NCBI GenBank assembly: GCA_002421805.1
Contig: DISM01000006.1
Coordinates: forward strand, 124,001 to 188,000
Direction of reading: 5' to 3'
DNA length: 64,000 nucleotides
Origin: Candidatus Omnitrophica bacterium UBA6210
Lineage (GTDB): Bacteria; Omnitrophota; Gorgyraeia; Velamenicoccales; Velamenicoccaceae
A program made the position numbers and the translations under genes. The notes under the pieces are model-generated. The model was not told the DNA's origin, searched no databases, and saw only the letters and a list, made by a program, of their open reading frames with translations. Positions 50,707 through 60,022 of the stretch are shown piece by piece (the first letter of the stretch is position 1; each line of letters begins with the position of its first letter).

Positions 50707-51801
50707 TTATTGGGTATGTGCGATCAGATAGAGGGCCGCGCCGCCGAAGATGATATGGCTGCCCCAGGCAGCCAGGAAAGGCGGCAGGACGCCGGCTTTT
50801 CCCAGGGCCGTCAGGACGGCGAAGAGGACATAAAAAAGGAAGCTGATGCCCATGCATAGGCCGATGGAAGAGAAGGCAACCGCACGACGGCGCACGATGA
50901 TGGCCGAAGGGATGCCCAAGAGAATAATGATAAAGCTGGTGAAAGGGGACGAGGTCTTCTGAAAGAGATCGACCTTCATGCGGATGATCGTATTCTGCGC
51001 GCCGGTCTCCGGGAGCCTCGCAATGTAACTGGCGAGGTCCTTGACGTTCATGTTCTCTACCGGGATATTCTGCCTCATGAAGTCTTCGGGCGTTTCCTCG
51101 ATCCTGTAAACCTTGTCTGAAAAATACAAAGGCTCTCCGCGTATCCTCTGGCCGTCCCCCAGGTAGTAAATGAAACACTGGTAGAGGACCCACCTGTTGT
51201 TCCTCCAGACGGCCTTCTCCGCATAGACCTTGCAGCGGACGTTTTGTTCGGCGTCGTGCTCCAGGATCGTCAGTCCTTCGATCGTGTTTGTTTTCGGATA
51301 GAATTTATTGAGGAAGTAGAGACGGTTGTCGTAACCGTAGATGGCGACATTTTCCAGCGGGACGTCCTGGACGGATTCATAGGCCTTGTCGACATAATAA
51401 CGCTTGATGAATTTGCTCATTTTTTGAGCGTAGGGTGTTATGGTCTCGTTCATGACAAAGATCGCCAGGCTCAGGATCAGACCGAAGAGGACGAAAGGCC
51501 GCACGATGTGCCAGATACTCAGGCCCGAGGACCTCATGGCGATGACTTCATTGGCCTGGTTCATCTGTCCTAAGGTGAAAAGCGTGGCCAGGAGCGCGGC
51601 GATAGGCGCCGTCTGGCTGATGATGACCGGGATGGCGTACAGATAGAGTTCGAAGATCTTCAAGATCGACGGGTGATTGCGCAGGATTTCCTGGAGGCTG
51701 CCGAAGATGTCGATGATGATGAACAGGAAAACAAAGACGATCAGACAGAAAAGGAAGCTTTTGAGGAATGAGCGAAAGAGGTAGCGGTCTAGGATAAGCA
51801 T
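50707..51801 (-). CDS. lptG: LptG-type LPS export permease (YjgP/YjgQ family)
   Basis: 364 residues. Three N-terminal and three C-terminal membrane helices enclose a periplasmic beta-jellyroll. LDRYLFRSFLKSFLFCLIVFV at the start, ANEVIAMRSSGLSIWHIVRP in the coupling region and SPFTSFIIILLGIPSAIIVRR after the periplasmic domain are typical. With LptF and the ATPase LptB it extracts LPS from the inner membrane. Its start overlaps the lptF stop by 13 bases. LptF and LptG assignments could be swapped between the two genes. Confidence 0.92.
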   Translation of the reverse strand: MLILDRYLFRSFLKSFLFCLIVFVFLFIIIDIFGSLQEILRNHPSILKIFELYLYAIPVIISQTAPIAALLATLFTLGQMNQANEVIAMRSSGLSIWHIVRPFVLFGLILSLAIFVMNETITPYAQKMSKFIKRYYVDKAYESVQDVPLENVAIYGYDNRLYFLNKFYPKTNTIEGLTILEHDAEQNVRCKVYAEKAVWRNNRWVLYQCFIYYLGDGQRIRGEPLYFSDKVYRIEETPEDFMRQNIPVENMNVKDLASYIARLPETGAQNTIIRMKVDLFQKTSSPFTSFIIILLGIPSAIIVRRRAVAFSSIGLCMGISFLFYVLFAVLTALGKAGVLPPFLAAWGSHIIFGGAALYLIAHTQ

Positions 51802-52883
51802 GTTTTATAGAGCATCCCTGCGCCCAGAAGGCCGAAAATGATATTCGGCATGGCCATGGCCAGCCAGGGCGTCATGGCGCCTTCGGAACTCAGCGTTTCG
51901 AAACCGATCAGCAAGAGATAGTAGAGGGCCATGATCAGGAATGCGAAGCCGAAGTTCAGGGATTTCTCCCTGCGCCGCGTGATCATGGCGAACGGCGCCC
52001 CGGCAAAGATGAAGACGATGCAGGAAAAAGCCAAGGTGCTGCGTTTGTAGATCTCCGTCAAGAGGGGCGCGGTGTTGATGCCCGTGGACTTGAACCGGTC
52101 GATCTCTTCGCGGAGCTCCTGAAGCGTCATGTCCTTGGCCTTCTTGTTGACCTTGGCCGCGGCCTGCTTTTTGAAGTCTATGTTCATGAAGTATGTCTTG
52201 AAATTGAGCTTATAGAAATTTTCGGGGTCGCTCGGATTGATCTCGTCGGAGGTGCCGTCGATCAGCTTGAGCTTGAGCAGTTGTTTGTCCGGCAGGACGA
52301 TAAATTCTCCCTTTTTGGCAATGATGGTGCGCGGGGGCTTGTTTTCGCCCTGCGGCTCATAAATACGGATATTGGAGAACTTGTTACCGTCGATGCGGTA
52401 GATGAAGATGACATATTTTTCAAACGCCGTGATGAAGGTCCCGGCTTCCAGGGCCGCCATGGGGTTCTGGGAGCCAAGTTCGATCAATGTCTCGCGCGAT
52501 TTGTGGTGGGACACGGGGATGATCTCGTTGTTCAGGATAACGGCAAAAAGGCTGAGGACCACGCCGACGATGATGATCGGAGAGAGGATCTTGAAGAGGC
52601 CGATGCCGCTGGAACGGATCGCGACCAGTTCGTTGTCGCCGGAGAGGCGGCCGATGGACAAGAGCACCGCCGTCAACGTTGAGACCGGCAGGATAAAACT
52701 AAAGAGAAAGGGGATCAGGTATAAAAAGAGCTTCCCGGCCACCATCACCGAGATCCCCTTGGAGATGATCAGATCTGCGAGCTTGATCATATTGCCCAGG
52801 AGCATGACGAACGTCAGAATGAAAAGCGACAAAAAGAAGGCGCCGAAAAATTCTTTTAATACATAATTTCGTAAGATACGCAT
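51789..52883 (-). CDS. lptF: LptF-type LPS export permease (YjgP/YjgQ family)
   Basis: 364 residues, paralogue of the downstream gene. LRNYVLKEFFGAFFLSLFILTF, then NELVAIRSSGIGLFKILSPI and STLAFSCIVFIFAGAPFAMITRR carry the family marks; six membrane helices with a periplasmic domain in the middle. It forms the heterodimeric LPS channel with LptG. The gene begins two bases after the comF stop, so comF-lptF-lptG form one minus-strand operon. Its presence shows an LPS-bearing outer membrane. Confidence 0.92.
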   Translation of the reverse strand: MRILRNYVLKEFFGAFFLSLFILTFVMLLGNMIKLADLIISKGISVMVAGKLFLYLIPFLFSFILPVSTLTAVLLSIGRLSGDNELVAIRSSGIGLFKILSPIIIVGVVLSLFAVILNNEIIPVSHHKSRETLIELGSQNPMAALEAGTFITAFEKYVIFIYRIDGNKFSNIRIYEPQGENKPPRTIIAKKGEFIVLPDKQLLKLKLIDGTSDEINPSDPENFYKLNFKTYFMNIDFKKQAAAKVNKKAKDMTLQELREEIDRFKSTGINTAPLLTEIYKRSTLAFSCIVFIFAGAPFAMITRRREKSLNFGFAFLIMALYYLLLIGFETLSSEGAMTPWLAMAMPNIIFGLLGAGMLYKTCLS

Positions 52884-52885
52884 GG

Positions 52886-53632
52886 TTAACCTTTGGCGAA
52901 CGCAAGGACCGTGACCTGGCGGCAGGCGCCTTCGTCCATGAGCAGTCGGCTCGTCATGCGCGCCGTCGCTGTCGTCGTGACGATATCGTCCACAAGCAGG
53001 ATGCGGCGTTGCCTGAGCATGGGGCTGAGCCTTTCTTCCAGGCGAAAAGCATGGTTGAGGACGCGCATGCGTCCTTGTTTCTTCAGGTCTGCCAGCGCCT
53101 GTGTGTTTTTTGATCTTTGGAGCGCCGGGACCACAGGCAGGGATGTGCCGCGGGCAAGATGCCGCGCGATCAGGTCCGCCTGGTTGAATTCCCGTTCCCT
53201 GGCGCGCGCCGCATGGAGCGGCACGGGGACGAGGGCGTCAAATTGGTCCAGCCACTTGTCCGCAAGGGCTGCCGCGATCAGCTTGGCAACGGTCGAAGCC
53301 AGATAGGCCCGGCCTTCATATTTCAGTTTGTGGATCAATGACCGGACCGGCCCGTCATAGACATAACAGCTCAAGAGGCGATGATAATCCGGCCGGTCGT
53401 TCCGGCACCTGCGGCAGAAATATTCTTCTTTTTCTCTTTCTTCGGTCAGGGCCGATCCGCAGGAACGGCAGGAAACGACGTCGCAGCGTTTCATGGAGGC
53501 GAAACAATCCGCGCAAAGATGGTCGTCGAACCTGGCTGTCGCGCCACAGAGGAGCTTAGAACAGATGTGGCAGCTCCTCGGAAAGAGAAGGTTGCAACAT
53601 GCCTGTGCATAACTTTTTAACATGGAAAACAT
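52886..53632 (-). CDS. comF: ComF-family phosphoribosyltransferase-like protein
   Basis: 248 residues. N-terminal double zinc finger (CHICSKLL, CADC, CRSCGSAL, CRRCRND) followed by a type I phosphoribosyltransferase domain with ALVPVPLHAARAREREFNQA and the PRPP loop ILLVDDIVTTTATARMT. ComF-type proteins are linked to DNA uptake and single-strand DNA handling through PriA. No other competence genes are here. The start could also be the ATG nine bases inside. Confidence 0.92.
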   Translation of the reverse strand: MFSMLKSYAQACCNLLFPRSCHICSKLLCGATARFDDHLCADCFASMKRCDVVSCRSCGSALTEEREKEEYFCRRCRNDRPDYHRLLSCYVYDGPVRSLIHKLKYEGRAYLASTVAKLIAAALADKWLDQFDALVPVPLHAARAREREFNQADLIARHLARGTSLPVVPALQRSKNTQALADLKKQGRMRVLNHAFRLEERLSPMLRQRRILLVDDIVTTTATARMTSRLLMDEGACRQVTVLAFAKG

Positions 53633-53697
53633 CGTAACATCCTAATAGGTAAAAGTCAATGAACCCTTTGTCTTCAGACAGGGGCGCATAACGCCAG

Positions 53698-53726
53698 TTG
53701 ACATCCTTATCCTTTGCCAGTACAAT
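53698..53726 (+). promoter_or_regulatory. Consensus promoter for pyrE with a 2-base leader
   Basis: TTGACA (53698-53703), 17-base spacer, TACAAT (53721-53726). The expected start is near 53733, two bases before the ATG at 53735, and no ribosome site fits between. The pyrE mRNA is therefore probably leaderless. Confidence 0.85.
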
Positions 53727-53734
53727 AAGCGGCT

Positions 53735-54313
53735 ATGGAGCCAGCCATTCTTCTCAAGAAACAGTTGTTCGCGTTGATGAAAGAGAAGGCCTATCACGAA
53801 GGCGAGATCAAGCTCGCCAGCGGCAAGACCAGCCATTATTACATTGACGCGCGCGCCGTAACCTTAAGCGCTCAAGGGGCTTATCTGGTCGGTCATATTG
53901 TTTTCGACATGGTCCACGAGCTCAAGGTGAATGCAGCCGGCGGCCCTACGCTGGGGGCCGACCCTATTGTCGGGGCGCTGGCCTTGGTGAGCTTTGAGAA
54001 TAATTTTCCTATCAATACCTTCCTGATCCGTAAAAATCCCAAGAGCCACGGCCGGATGCTTCAAGTCGAAGGGCCCGCCCTGCAGGTCGGCGCCGATGTC
54101 GTTCTTCTGGATGATGTGGCGACGACCGGAGGTTCTCTCGTCGATGCCATTGAAGTCTTGAAAAAGATGAATGTTTCGGCCAGGAGGGCCATCGTGATCG
54201 TCGACAGGGAAGAAGGGGCCAGGGAGAACCTGGCCAAGCTTGGCTGCGAGCTCTCGTCTATCTTCAAGGCCAGCGATTTCTTCTCCGAAAAATACAAAAA
54301 ACCCTCCGTTTAA
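53735..54313 (+). CDS. pyrE: Orotate phosphoribosyltransferase
   Basis: 192 residues. HEGEIKLASGKTSHYYIDAR binds orotate; GGPTLGADPIVGALALVS and the PRPP loop VVLLDDVATTGGSLVDAIEV complete the active site. It makes OMP from orotate and PRPP in pyrimidine synthesis. No other pyrimidine genes are adjacent. The gene appears leaderless from a near-consensus promoter. Confidence 0.96.
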   Translation: MEPAILLKKQLFALMKEKAYHEGEIKLASGKTSHYYIDARAVTLSAQGAYLVGHIVFDMVHELKVNAAGGPTLGADPIVGALALVSFENNFPINTFLIRKNPKSHGRMLQVEGPALQVGADVVLLDDVATTGGSLVDAIEVLKKMNVSARRAIVIVDREEGARENLAKLGCELSSIFKASDFFSEKYKKPSV

Positions 54314-54343
54314 ACCAAACCCGTTTTCCCATATAGAAACGTC

Positions 54344-55594
54344 ATGGATTCTCAGCCGATCGTGATCATTGGAGGCGGTCCAGCCGGGATCATGGCCGCG
54401 GAGCGTGCGGCGGACCTGAAAGCGCCTGCGGTCATCCTTCTGGAGAGGAACGCAAGCCTTGCCCGCAAACTCGGCCTGACGGGCAAGGGCCGCTGTAACC
54501 TGACGAATGAGGCGCCTGTCGAGGAATTTTGCCGCCGTTTCGGGACCAACGGCCTTTTTCTGCGCAACGCATTCAGCCGTTTTTTCTCAGAGGACCTCAT
54601 GGCATTTTTTGAGGACCGCGGCCTCAAGCTCAAAAAGGAACGCCAGGGCCGTATCTTTCCGTCGACCGATTCTTCCGCCAGCATTACCTCTATCCTTTTT
54701 TCTGAATTAAAAAAGCTCTCTGTGGATGTTCGTCTGGGCCGTCACGTCAGGAAGGTCAAGCTCGACGGCGGTACCAAAACCGTTGTCTTCGATGATGCTT
54801 CGTCTCTGGAGTGCCGTCTTTTGATCATTGCCACCGGCGGCGCGTCTTATCCGCAGACGGGTTCGACCGGGGACGGTTTCGTCTGGGCCAGAGAGCTGGG
54901 TCACACCGTAGTGCCGTTGAAAGCCGGCCTCGTTCCTTTGGAGACCCGGGAGGGTTTTGTCAAAGACCTGAAAGGGCTGACACTTAAAAATATCAGTCTC
55001 ATCTTTACGCAAGGGTCTCGTAAGCTCCAGACGCCTGTCGGCGAACTTCTGTTTACCCATTTCGGGATCTCCGGCCCTCTTGTCCTCGACCATAGCGTTT
55101 CTGTCGTTGATTGGCTGCAAAACGGCCATGTCGGGATCCTGTTGGATCTCAAGCCCGGCCTGTCTCCGGGTGAATTGGATAAAAAATTACAGTCGGAACT
55201 GCGCGCCGCGGCCAATGCCGACGTCGGCAATTATCTCAGGGGTCTGCTGCCCGGGCGGATGACCGGCGTCGTTGCGGCGCAGGCCGGCGTGGACCCCGTA
55301 AAGAAGTGCCATCAGGTGACGCTGCAGGAACGCAGACGATTGAGTGCAGCCCTTAAAGGTTTTTCTTTCACGGTCCACCGGGCCAGGCCCATGGACGAGG
55401 CGATGGTGACCTCCGGCGGTGTGTCCTTAAAAGAGATCAATCCCAAGACAATGGAATCCCGTATTGTGCCGGGGTTGTTTTTCTGCGGAGAGGTGCTGGA
55501 TCTGGCGGCTTCCAGCGGCGGCTACAATCTTCAGGCGGCATTTTCAACAGGTTTCGTGGCCGGCGAGTCTGCCGCTCTGAACGCCAAGTACTAA
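54344..55594 (+). CDS. HI0933/BaiN-family flavoprotein (YhiN-like)
   Basis: 416 residues. FAD-binding start VIIGGGPAGIMAAERAADL, then LGLTGKGRCNLTNEAPVEEF, LLIATGGASYPQTGSTGDGF and C-terminal VTSGGVSLKEINPKTMESR with GLFFCGEVLDLAASSGGYNLQ. These are the family signatures. The family includes BaiN-like bile-acid reductases, but most members have no known substrate, so function stays open. Follows pyrE by 30 bases and precedes the Maf fusion. Confidence 0.92.
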   Translation: MDSQPIVIIGGGPAGIMAAERAADLKAPAVILLERNASLARKLGLTGKGRCNLTNEAPVEEFCRRFGTNGLFLRNAFSRFFSEDLMAFFEDRGLKLKKERQGRIFPSTDSSASITSILFSELKKLSVDVRLGRHVRKVKLDGGTKTVVFDDASSLECRLLIIATGGASYPQTGSTGDGFVWARELGHTVVPLKAGLVPLETREGFVKDLKGLTLKNISLIFTQGSRKLQTPVGELLFTHFGISGPLVLDHSVSVVDWLQNGHVGILLDLKPGLSPGELDKKLQSELRAAANADVGNYLRGLLPGRMTGVVAAQAGVDPVKKCHQVTLQERRRLSAALKGFSFTVHRARPMDEAMVTSGGVSLKEINPKTMESRIVPGLFFCGEVLDLAASSGGYNLQAAFSTGFVAGESAALNAKY

Positions 55595-55646
55595 GAACAG
55601 CTTCATGGCTGTGTTTAAACCGTTTTTAAGTTTTTCGGGTGGTCCG

Positions 55647-56969
55647 ATGCTGATTCTTGCTTCGAAATCCAAGGCCAGGCAAAAACTGCTTAAAAATCTC
55701 GGCGTGAGATTCAGGGTCATGCCCGCGCGCGTCAAAGAACATGCGGACGCTGTGCGGCATCCTGCGCGCACCGTTACGGCCAACGCTTTGCTTAAAGCGC
55801 GCGACGTGGCTGGCCGTGTCAGAAAAGGCATTGTCATCGGCTGCGATACCCTCGTATGGCAGGACGGCAAAGCCTTCGGGAAGCCCGCATCATTGAAAGA
55901 GGCAAGGGCGATGCTCAAGAGGCTTTCTTCGAGGCCGCATGTTCTTTATACCGGCATCGCCGTCATCGATGCGGCGAGCGGGCGCCACGCGGTGGACGTG
56001 GAAGAAACGCGCATCGAGATGGAACCTTTGAGCGACCGGGAGATCACGCAATATTTCCGGAAGGTCTCGCCGCTGGACAAAGCGGGAGGTTTCGATATCC
56101 AGGGCCTGGGAGGGTCGTTCATCCGCCGTATCTGCGGGTGCTATTTCAATGTCGTCGGGCTGCCGCTTGCCCGCCTGCGTGGCATGCTCAAGAAGTTCGG
56201 CGTCTCCCTTTTGGCCGTATTGTGCGGTTTTATCTTCAACGGCTGCTCGACGGAATACAATCTGGCAACGCACAAAGAGGATACGATGATGTATTCTACG
56301 GCCAGGGAGGTGGCTATCGGCGATTCCCTGGCCGCGCAGGTCGAGAAGAATTATACGGTGGTCCAGGACCCCGAGATGGACCAGCGGCTGGAGCGCATCG
56401 GCGCCAGGATCGCGCAGGCCAGCGACCGCCACGAGCTGACTTATCGTTTTCGCATCATCGAAGACCCGAAGGACAAAGACCTTGTGAACGCGGTTTCCCT
56501 GCCCGGCGGCTACATTTATATTTTTAAAAATCTGATGGTCGTGGCGGATACGGACGATGAGCTGGCCGCTGTTGTGGCGCACGAGGTGGCGCACGTCGTC
56601 GCGCGCCACAGCATCAAACGCCTCCAGGCGATCTGGGGATACAATATCCTCATGGTCCTGTCGGCCGCGACGAAGAATGCGGAAGCGGCGCAGGGTGCGC
56701 AGTTGGCGTACGCTTTTTTGCTTTCGGGATATTCCCAGGAGGATGAGTTGACCGCAGACGGGATGGGCGCGGTTTACACCAAGAGGGCGGGTTATAATCC
56801 TCAGGGCATGATCGATTTTTTGGATAAGCTCCGCAAGAGGCAGAAGAAAGAGCCTCCCCAGGCCCTCTCATATTTTAAGACCCATCCTGGTTACGGCCGC
56901 AGGATCCGCGCGACGAAAGAAGCCATCGGCGAAAGCATAGATTTTGATGATTTTATTGATACTCTTTGA
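55647..56969 (+). CDS. Maf nucleotide pyrophosphatase fused to M48 metallopeptidase
   Basis: 440 residues in one uninterrupted frame (ATG 55647 with GGGTGG upstream; an ATG at 55605 adds 14 residues). Residues 1-187 are a complete Maf domain (MLILASKSKARQKLL, GCDTLV with Asp67, DKAGGFDIQGLGGSFI, YFNVVGLPLARL). Residues 180-200 read as a lipoprotein signal: Met180, Lys-Lys, a hydrophobic core and a lipobox ending in Cys200 (IFNGC). Residues 205-440 are an M48 Ste24/BepA-like peptidase with HEVAH (312-316) and the third zinc ligand in QEDELTAD. An internal start at Met180 (56184) could give a free peptidase; no Shine-Dalgarno is obvious there. Maf hydrolyses non-canonical NTPs in the cytoplasm, M48 works in the envelope. 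Confidence 0.88.
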   Translation: MLILASKSKARQKLLKNLGVRFRVMPARVKEHADAVRHPARTVTANALLKARDVAGRVRKGIVIGCDTLVWQDGKAFGKPASLKEARAMLKRLSSRPHVLYTGIAVIDAASGRHAVDVEETRIEMEPLSDREITQYFRKVSPLDKAGGFDIQGLGGSFIRRICGCYFNVVGLPLARLRGMLKKFGVSLLAVLCGFIFNGCSTEYNLATHKEDTMMYSTAREVAIGDSLAAQVEKNYTVVQDPEMDQRLERIGARIAQASDRHELTYRFRIIEDPKDKDLVNAVSLPGGYIYIFKNLMVVADTDDELAAVVAHEVAHVVARHSIKRLQAIWGYNILMVLSAATKNAEAAQGAQLAYAFLLSGYSQEDELTADGMGAVYTKRAGYNPQGMIDFLDKLRKRQKKEPPQALSYFKTHPGYGRRIRATKEAIGESIDFDDFIDTL

Positions 56970-56971
56970 TC

Positions 56972-59521
56972 ATGCAAAACAATAAGCCCCCCATTCCAGA
57001 TTTTGATTATATCCGCTGCGCTCAGGAAGCGCTTTTCGGGAAACTCGCCACGTCCCCAAAAGGGTTGACGGACGACGAGGCCCGGGAGCGCCTGGCCACC
57101 TACGGTTATAACGAGCCCGCCAAGAAAAAAAAGAAGACCATCTTTTTTGAGATCCTTTCCAAATTTTTTAACCCGCTGGTCATCGTTCTTCTGGTCATTG
57201 CCGGCTTTTCCCTGTTTTTTGGGGAAAAGATCAGCGCCTTCCTTGTCATCCTGATGGCCTTGATCAGCGTCCTGTTGTCTTTCGTGCAGGAACACAGGGC
57301 GGGCCGGGAGGCGGAAAAATTGGGCGAGATGGTCCGCGCCACGGCAACGGTCTTTCGTAACGGCAAGGCCCGGGAACTCAAGATCAGGGAGATCGTCCCC
57401 GGAGATGTCGTGGACCTCTTTGCCGGCGACATGATACCCGCAGATTTGAGGATTTTCTTTTGCAAAGACCTGTTCATCAATCAGGCGTCTCTGACCGGAG
57501 AGTCTTTTCCCGTCGAGAAGACCGGCGACCCCGTGGATCCGAAAACCCAATCTCCCGCAGACCTGACGAATGTCGCTTTTATGGGCTCCAGCGTCGTCAG
57601 CGGCACTGGTCTCGGGGTTGTGGTGAAGACCGGTGTTGCCACCCAGTTCGGCGAGCTCTCCCGGCGGCTGGCCACGATACAGGTCGAGAGCAGCTTTGAT
57701 AAAGGTATCCGCGGTTTTACGTGGCTGATGATCCGCTTCATGCTCGTCTTGGTCGTCGTCATCTTTGCCATCAATGCTTTTCTCAAAGGCAATGCCATCC
57801 AGGCCTTGCTGTTTTCCCTGGCGGTGGCCGTTGGTCTCACGCCGGAAATGCTGCCGATGCTCGTGGCCATCAACCTGTCCAAAGGCGCCCTGGCGATGTC
57901 CAAAAAAGACGTCATCGTCAAACGGCTCAACTCCATCCAGAATTTCGGGGCCATGAACGTGTTGTGCACGGACAAGACGGGCACGCTCACGCTGGACAAG
58001 ATCGTCCTGGAGAAACACTGCGATGTGGTGAGGCAGGAGGACGATGATGTCCTCAAGCTGGCGTTCATCAACAGCTATTACCAGACGGGCCTTAAAAACA
58101 TCCTCGACCGGGCCATCTTGAAGCATGAGAAGTTGAAGATCGAGAATTATGTCAAGATAGACGAGATCCCGTTTGATTTCTCCAGGAAGATGATGTCGGT
58201 CATCGTGGGCCTGGAAGGCAAACATGTGTTTATCGCGAAGGGCGCCCCCGAGGAGATCTTCAAGAGATGCACGACTTATGAACTGGAAGGCGAAGTCCTG
58301 GAGATCAACCAGATGATCCTGACGGACCTCAAAGAAGAATGCGACCGTCTCAGTACCGAGGGCTTCAGGGTGCTGGCGGTTGCATATAAAAACATGGATG
58401 CGCCCAAAGAACGCTACACCAGGGACGATGAGCAGGGCCTGGTGCTCAAAGGTTATATCGCTTTTCTGGATCCGCCCAAACCGACCGCAAAGAAAACGAT
58501 CGAGGCATTGCAGCGCCTGGGGATCGGGTTCAAAGTTTTGACCGGCGATAACGAATTGGTGACGCGCAAGATCTGTATCGACGTCGGCATCAGCGTCATG
58601 GGCCTGGCTACCGGTGAAGTGATCGACAAGCTCGATGATGAGGAATTGGCGGATCTGACGCGGGTCACTTCCGTTTTCGCCAGGCTTTCGCCCATGCAAA
58701 AAGAAAGGGTCATCCGCGCCCTGCATAAGGACAAGCATATCGTCGGGTATCTCGGCGACGGCATCAATGATGCGCCTGCCCTGAAGGCAGCCGACGTCGG
58801 GATCTCCGTGAACAACGCCGTGGATATCGCCAAGGAATCGGCGGACATCATTCTTTTGAAGAAGAGCCTCATCGTGCTTGCCGAAGGGGTGACCGAAGGC
58901 CGCAGGACGTTCGGCAACATCCTGAAATATATCAAGATGGGATCGAGCTCGAATTTCGGCAATATGATCAGCATGACGGGCGCCAGCCTGTTCTTGCCGT
59001 TTTTGCCTATGCTGCCGATCCAGATCCTCTTGAACAACTTTCTTTACGACCTTTCCCAGATCGCCGTTCCGACGGACGAAGTCGACGGCGAGTACCTTTT
59101 GCGGTCGCGTCCCTGGAATGTGAATTATATCAAGAAGTTCATGCTTTTCTTCGGGCCCATCAGTTCTGTCTTTGATTTTGTAACATTCGGCGTCCTTCTG
59201 TTTGTTTTTCATGCGTCGCCCCAGCTCTTTCATACCGGATGGTTTCTGGAATCTCTGATCACCCAGACATTGGTCATCCATATCATCCGTACGGGCAAGA
59301 TCCCTTTTATCGAAAGCAGGCCCAGTCAGTTCTTGATGTTCACGTCCGTCTATATCGTCACGATAGGCCTCTTGATCCCCTTTACGCCCTTGTCCAAATA
59401 TTTCGGTTTTGTCCAGCCGCCGCCGCTGTATTTTGCGGTTCTCCTTTGTATCGTGGCCGCTTATTTATGGGTCGTCCAGGCGGTCAAGAGCAGGTTCATA
59501 GATAAATACGGCTATGAGTAG
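56972..59521 (+). CDS. mgtA: MgtA-type magnesium-translocating P-type ATPase
   Basis: 849 residues; start ATG at 56972, three bases after the M48 stop (a TTG six bases earlier is in frame). P3B-type ATPase: actuator loop LTGESFPVEKT, phosphorylation motif CTDKTGTLTLDKIVL, hinge GDGINDAPALKAADVGISVN and ten membrane helices. NPLVIVLLVIAGFSLFF is the first helix pair. It imports Mg2+ against its gradient. The long leader riboswitch known for enterobacterial mgtA is absent because the gene is joined to the upstream one. Confidence 0.93.
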   Translation: MQNNKPPIPDFDYIRCAQEALFGKLATSPKGLTDDEARERLATYGYNEPAKKKKKTIFFEILSKFFNPLVIVLLVIAGFSLFFGEKISAFLVILMALISVLLSFVQEHRAGREAEKLGEMVRATATVFRNGKARELKIREIVPGDVVDLFAGDMIPADLRIFFCKDLFINQASLTGESFPVEKTGDPVDPKTQSPADLTNVAFMGSSVVSGTGLGVVVKTGVATQFGELSRRLATIQVESSFDKGIRGFTWLMIRFMLVLVVVIFAINAFLKGNAIQALLFSLAVAVGLTPEMLPMLVAINLSKGALAMSKKDVIVKRLNSIQNFGAMNVLCTDKTGTLTLDKIVLEKHCDVVRQEDDDVLKLAFINSYYQTGLKNILDRAILKHEKLKIENYVKIDEIPFDFSRKMMSVIVGLEGKHVFIAKGAPEEIFKRCTTYELEGEVLEINQMILTDLKEECDRLSTEGFRVLAVAYKNMDAPKERYTRDDEQGLVLKGYIAFLDPPKPTAKKTIEALQRLGIGFKVLTGDNELVTRKICIDVGISVMGLATGEVIDKLDDEELADLTRVTSVFARLSPMQKERVIRALHKDKHIVGYLGDGINDAPALKAADVGISVNNAVDIAKESADIILLKKSLIVLAEGVTEGRRTFGNILKYIKMGSSSNFGNMISMTGASLFLPFLPMLPIQILLNNFLYDLSQIAVPTDEVDGEYLLRSRPWNVNYIKKFMLFFGPISSVFDFVTFGVLLFVFHASPQLFHTGWFLESLITQTLVIHIIRTGKIPFIESRPSQFLMFTSVYIVTIGLLIPFTPLSKYFGFVQPPPLYFAVLLCIVAAYLWVVQAVKSRFIDKYGYE

Positions 59522-59561
59522 GTTTTATTCTTTCTGACGCCGCCGCGCTCTTATAAACAAT

Positions 59562-59590
59562 TTGACAGGCTGGTCGCAAACGGCTATACT
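59562..59590 (+). promoter_or_regulatory. Promoter of tRNA-Leu
   Basis: TTGACA (59562-59567), 17-base spacer, TATACT (59585-59590), putting the transcript start about 3 bases before the tRNA. Confidence 0.88.
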
Positions 59591-59599
59591 TTTTTAGCC

Positions 59600-59683
59600 G
59601 CCGGGATGGTGAAATTGGCAAACACATAGCGTTCAGGGCGCTACGCTCGCAAGGGCTTGAGGGTTCAACTCCCTCTCCCGGCA
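59600..59683 (+). tRNA. tRNA-Leu (anticodon CAG)
   Basis: 84 bases. Acceptor arm GCCGGGA pairs with TCCCGGC, discriminator A. Anticodon stem TAGCG/CGCTA with loop TTCAGGG gives anticodon CAG. A long variable arm and the T arm AGGGTTCAACTCCCT follow, the class II shape of tRNA-Leu. CCA is not encoded. Decodes CUG. Confidence 0.95.
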
Positions 59684-59847
59684 TATTTCTAGCTATAGTA
59701 TTTCTGTTCGACGAAAAGTATAGATTACAGCAGAACGGGAGTTGAAGGCGACCCCGAGCGCCACTGGTCTGAGCGAGGGGCGCCCGGTTCCGGAGGAGCC
59801 GAGCGAATGCGAGGCGGGGGAGGAAAACTCCCTCTCCCGGCATATTT
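59667..59847. repeat. Direct repeats of the tRNA-Leu 3' end flanking a 137-bp insert
   Basis: The 22 bases at 59667-59688 (T-arm end, acceptor strand and trailing ATATTT) recur exactly at 59826-59847. Between them lies a GC-rich 137-bp segment with no coding capacity. It includes CGGGAGTTGAA (59737-59747), partly complementary to the tRNA T arm. The second copy is too short to be a tRNA. Confidence 0.85.
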
Positions 59848-59866
59848 TTCATTTTTGATTTCATGC

Positions 59867-60022
59867 TGCCCAGATAGCTCCCCGCCGTAGGCGGGTCCGC
59901 CCTGGCCTGCCCTTGGTCTTAGACCGGGGAAGGTAGCAGGCCGAGGCGGAAGTCGGTCCTGACCGACATGGGTATATCTGGAATTATTGCGCTTTTCGTT
60001 GATATATTTGCCCAGATAGCTC
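59867..60022. repeat. Direct repeats of the tRNA-Phe 5' end flanking a 128-bp insert
   Basis: TGCCCAGATAGCTC at 59867-59880 recurs at 60009-60022, the latter being the real 5' end of tRNA-Phe with one preceding base. The insert (59881-60008) begins with the hairpin CCCGCCGTAGGCGGG and has GGCCTGC/GCAGGCC arms and TCGGTCCTGACCGA. It is purely intergenic. Confidence 0.8.

Noticed and set aside
56891..59281. 796-residue open frame antisense to mgtA
   Set aside because: It lies fully opposite a clear P-type ATPase, has a biased composition rich in Asp, Gln and His, and shows no domain motif; a shadow of GC-rich coding DNA.
59826..59847. Second tRNA-Leu gene
   Set aside because: Only the last 22 bases of the tRNA and its trailer are present; no D or anticodon arm.
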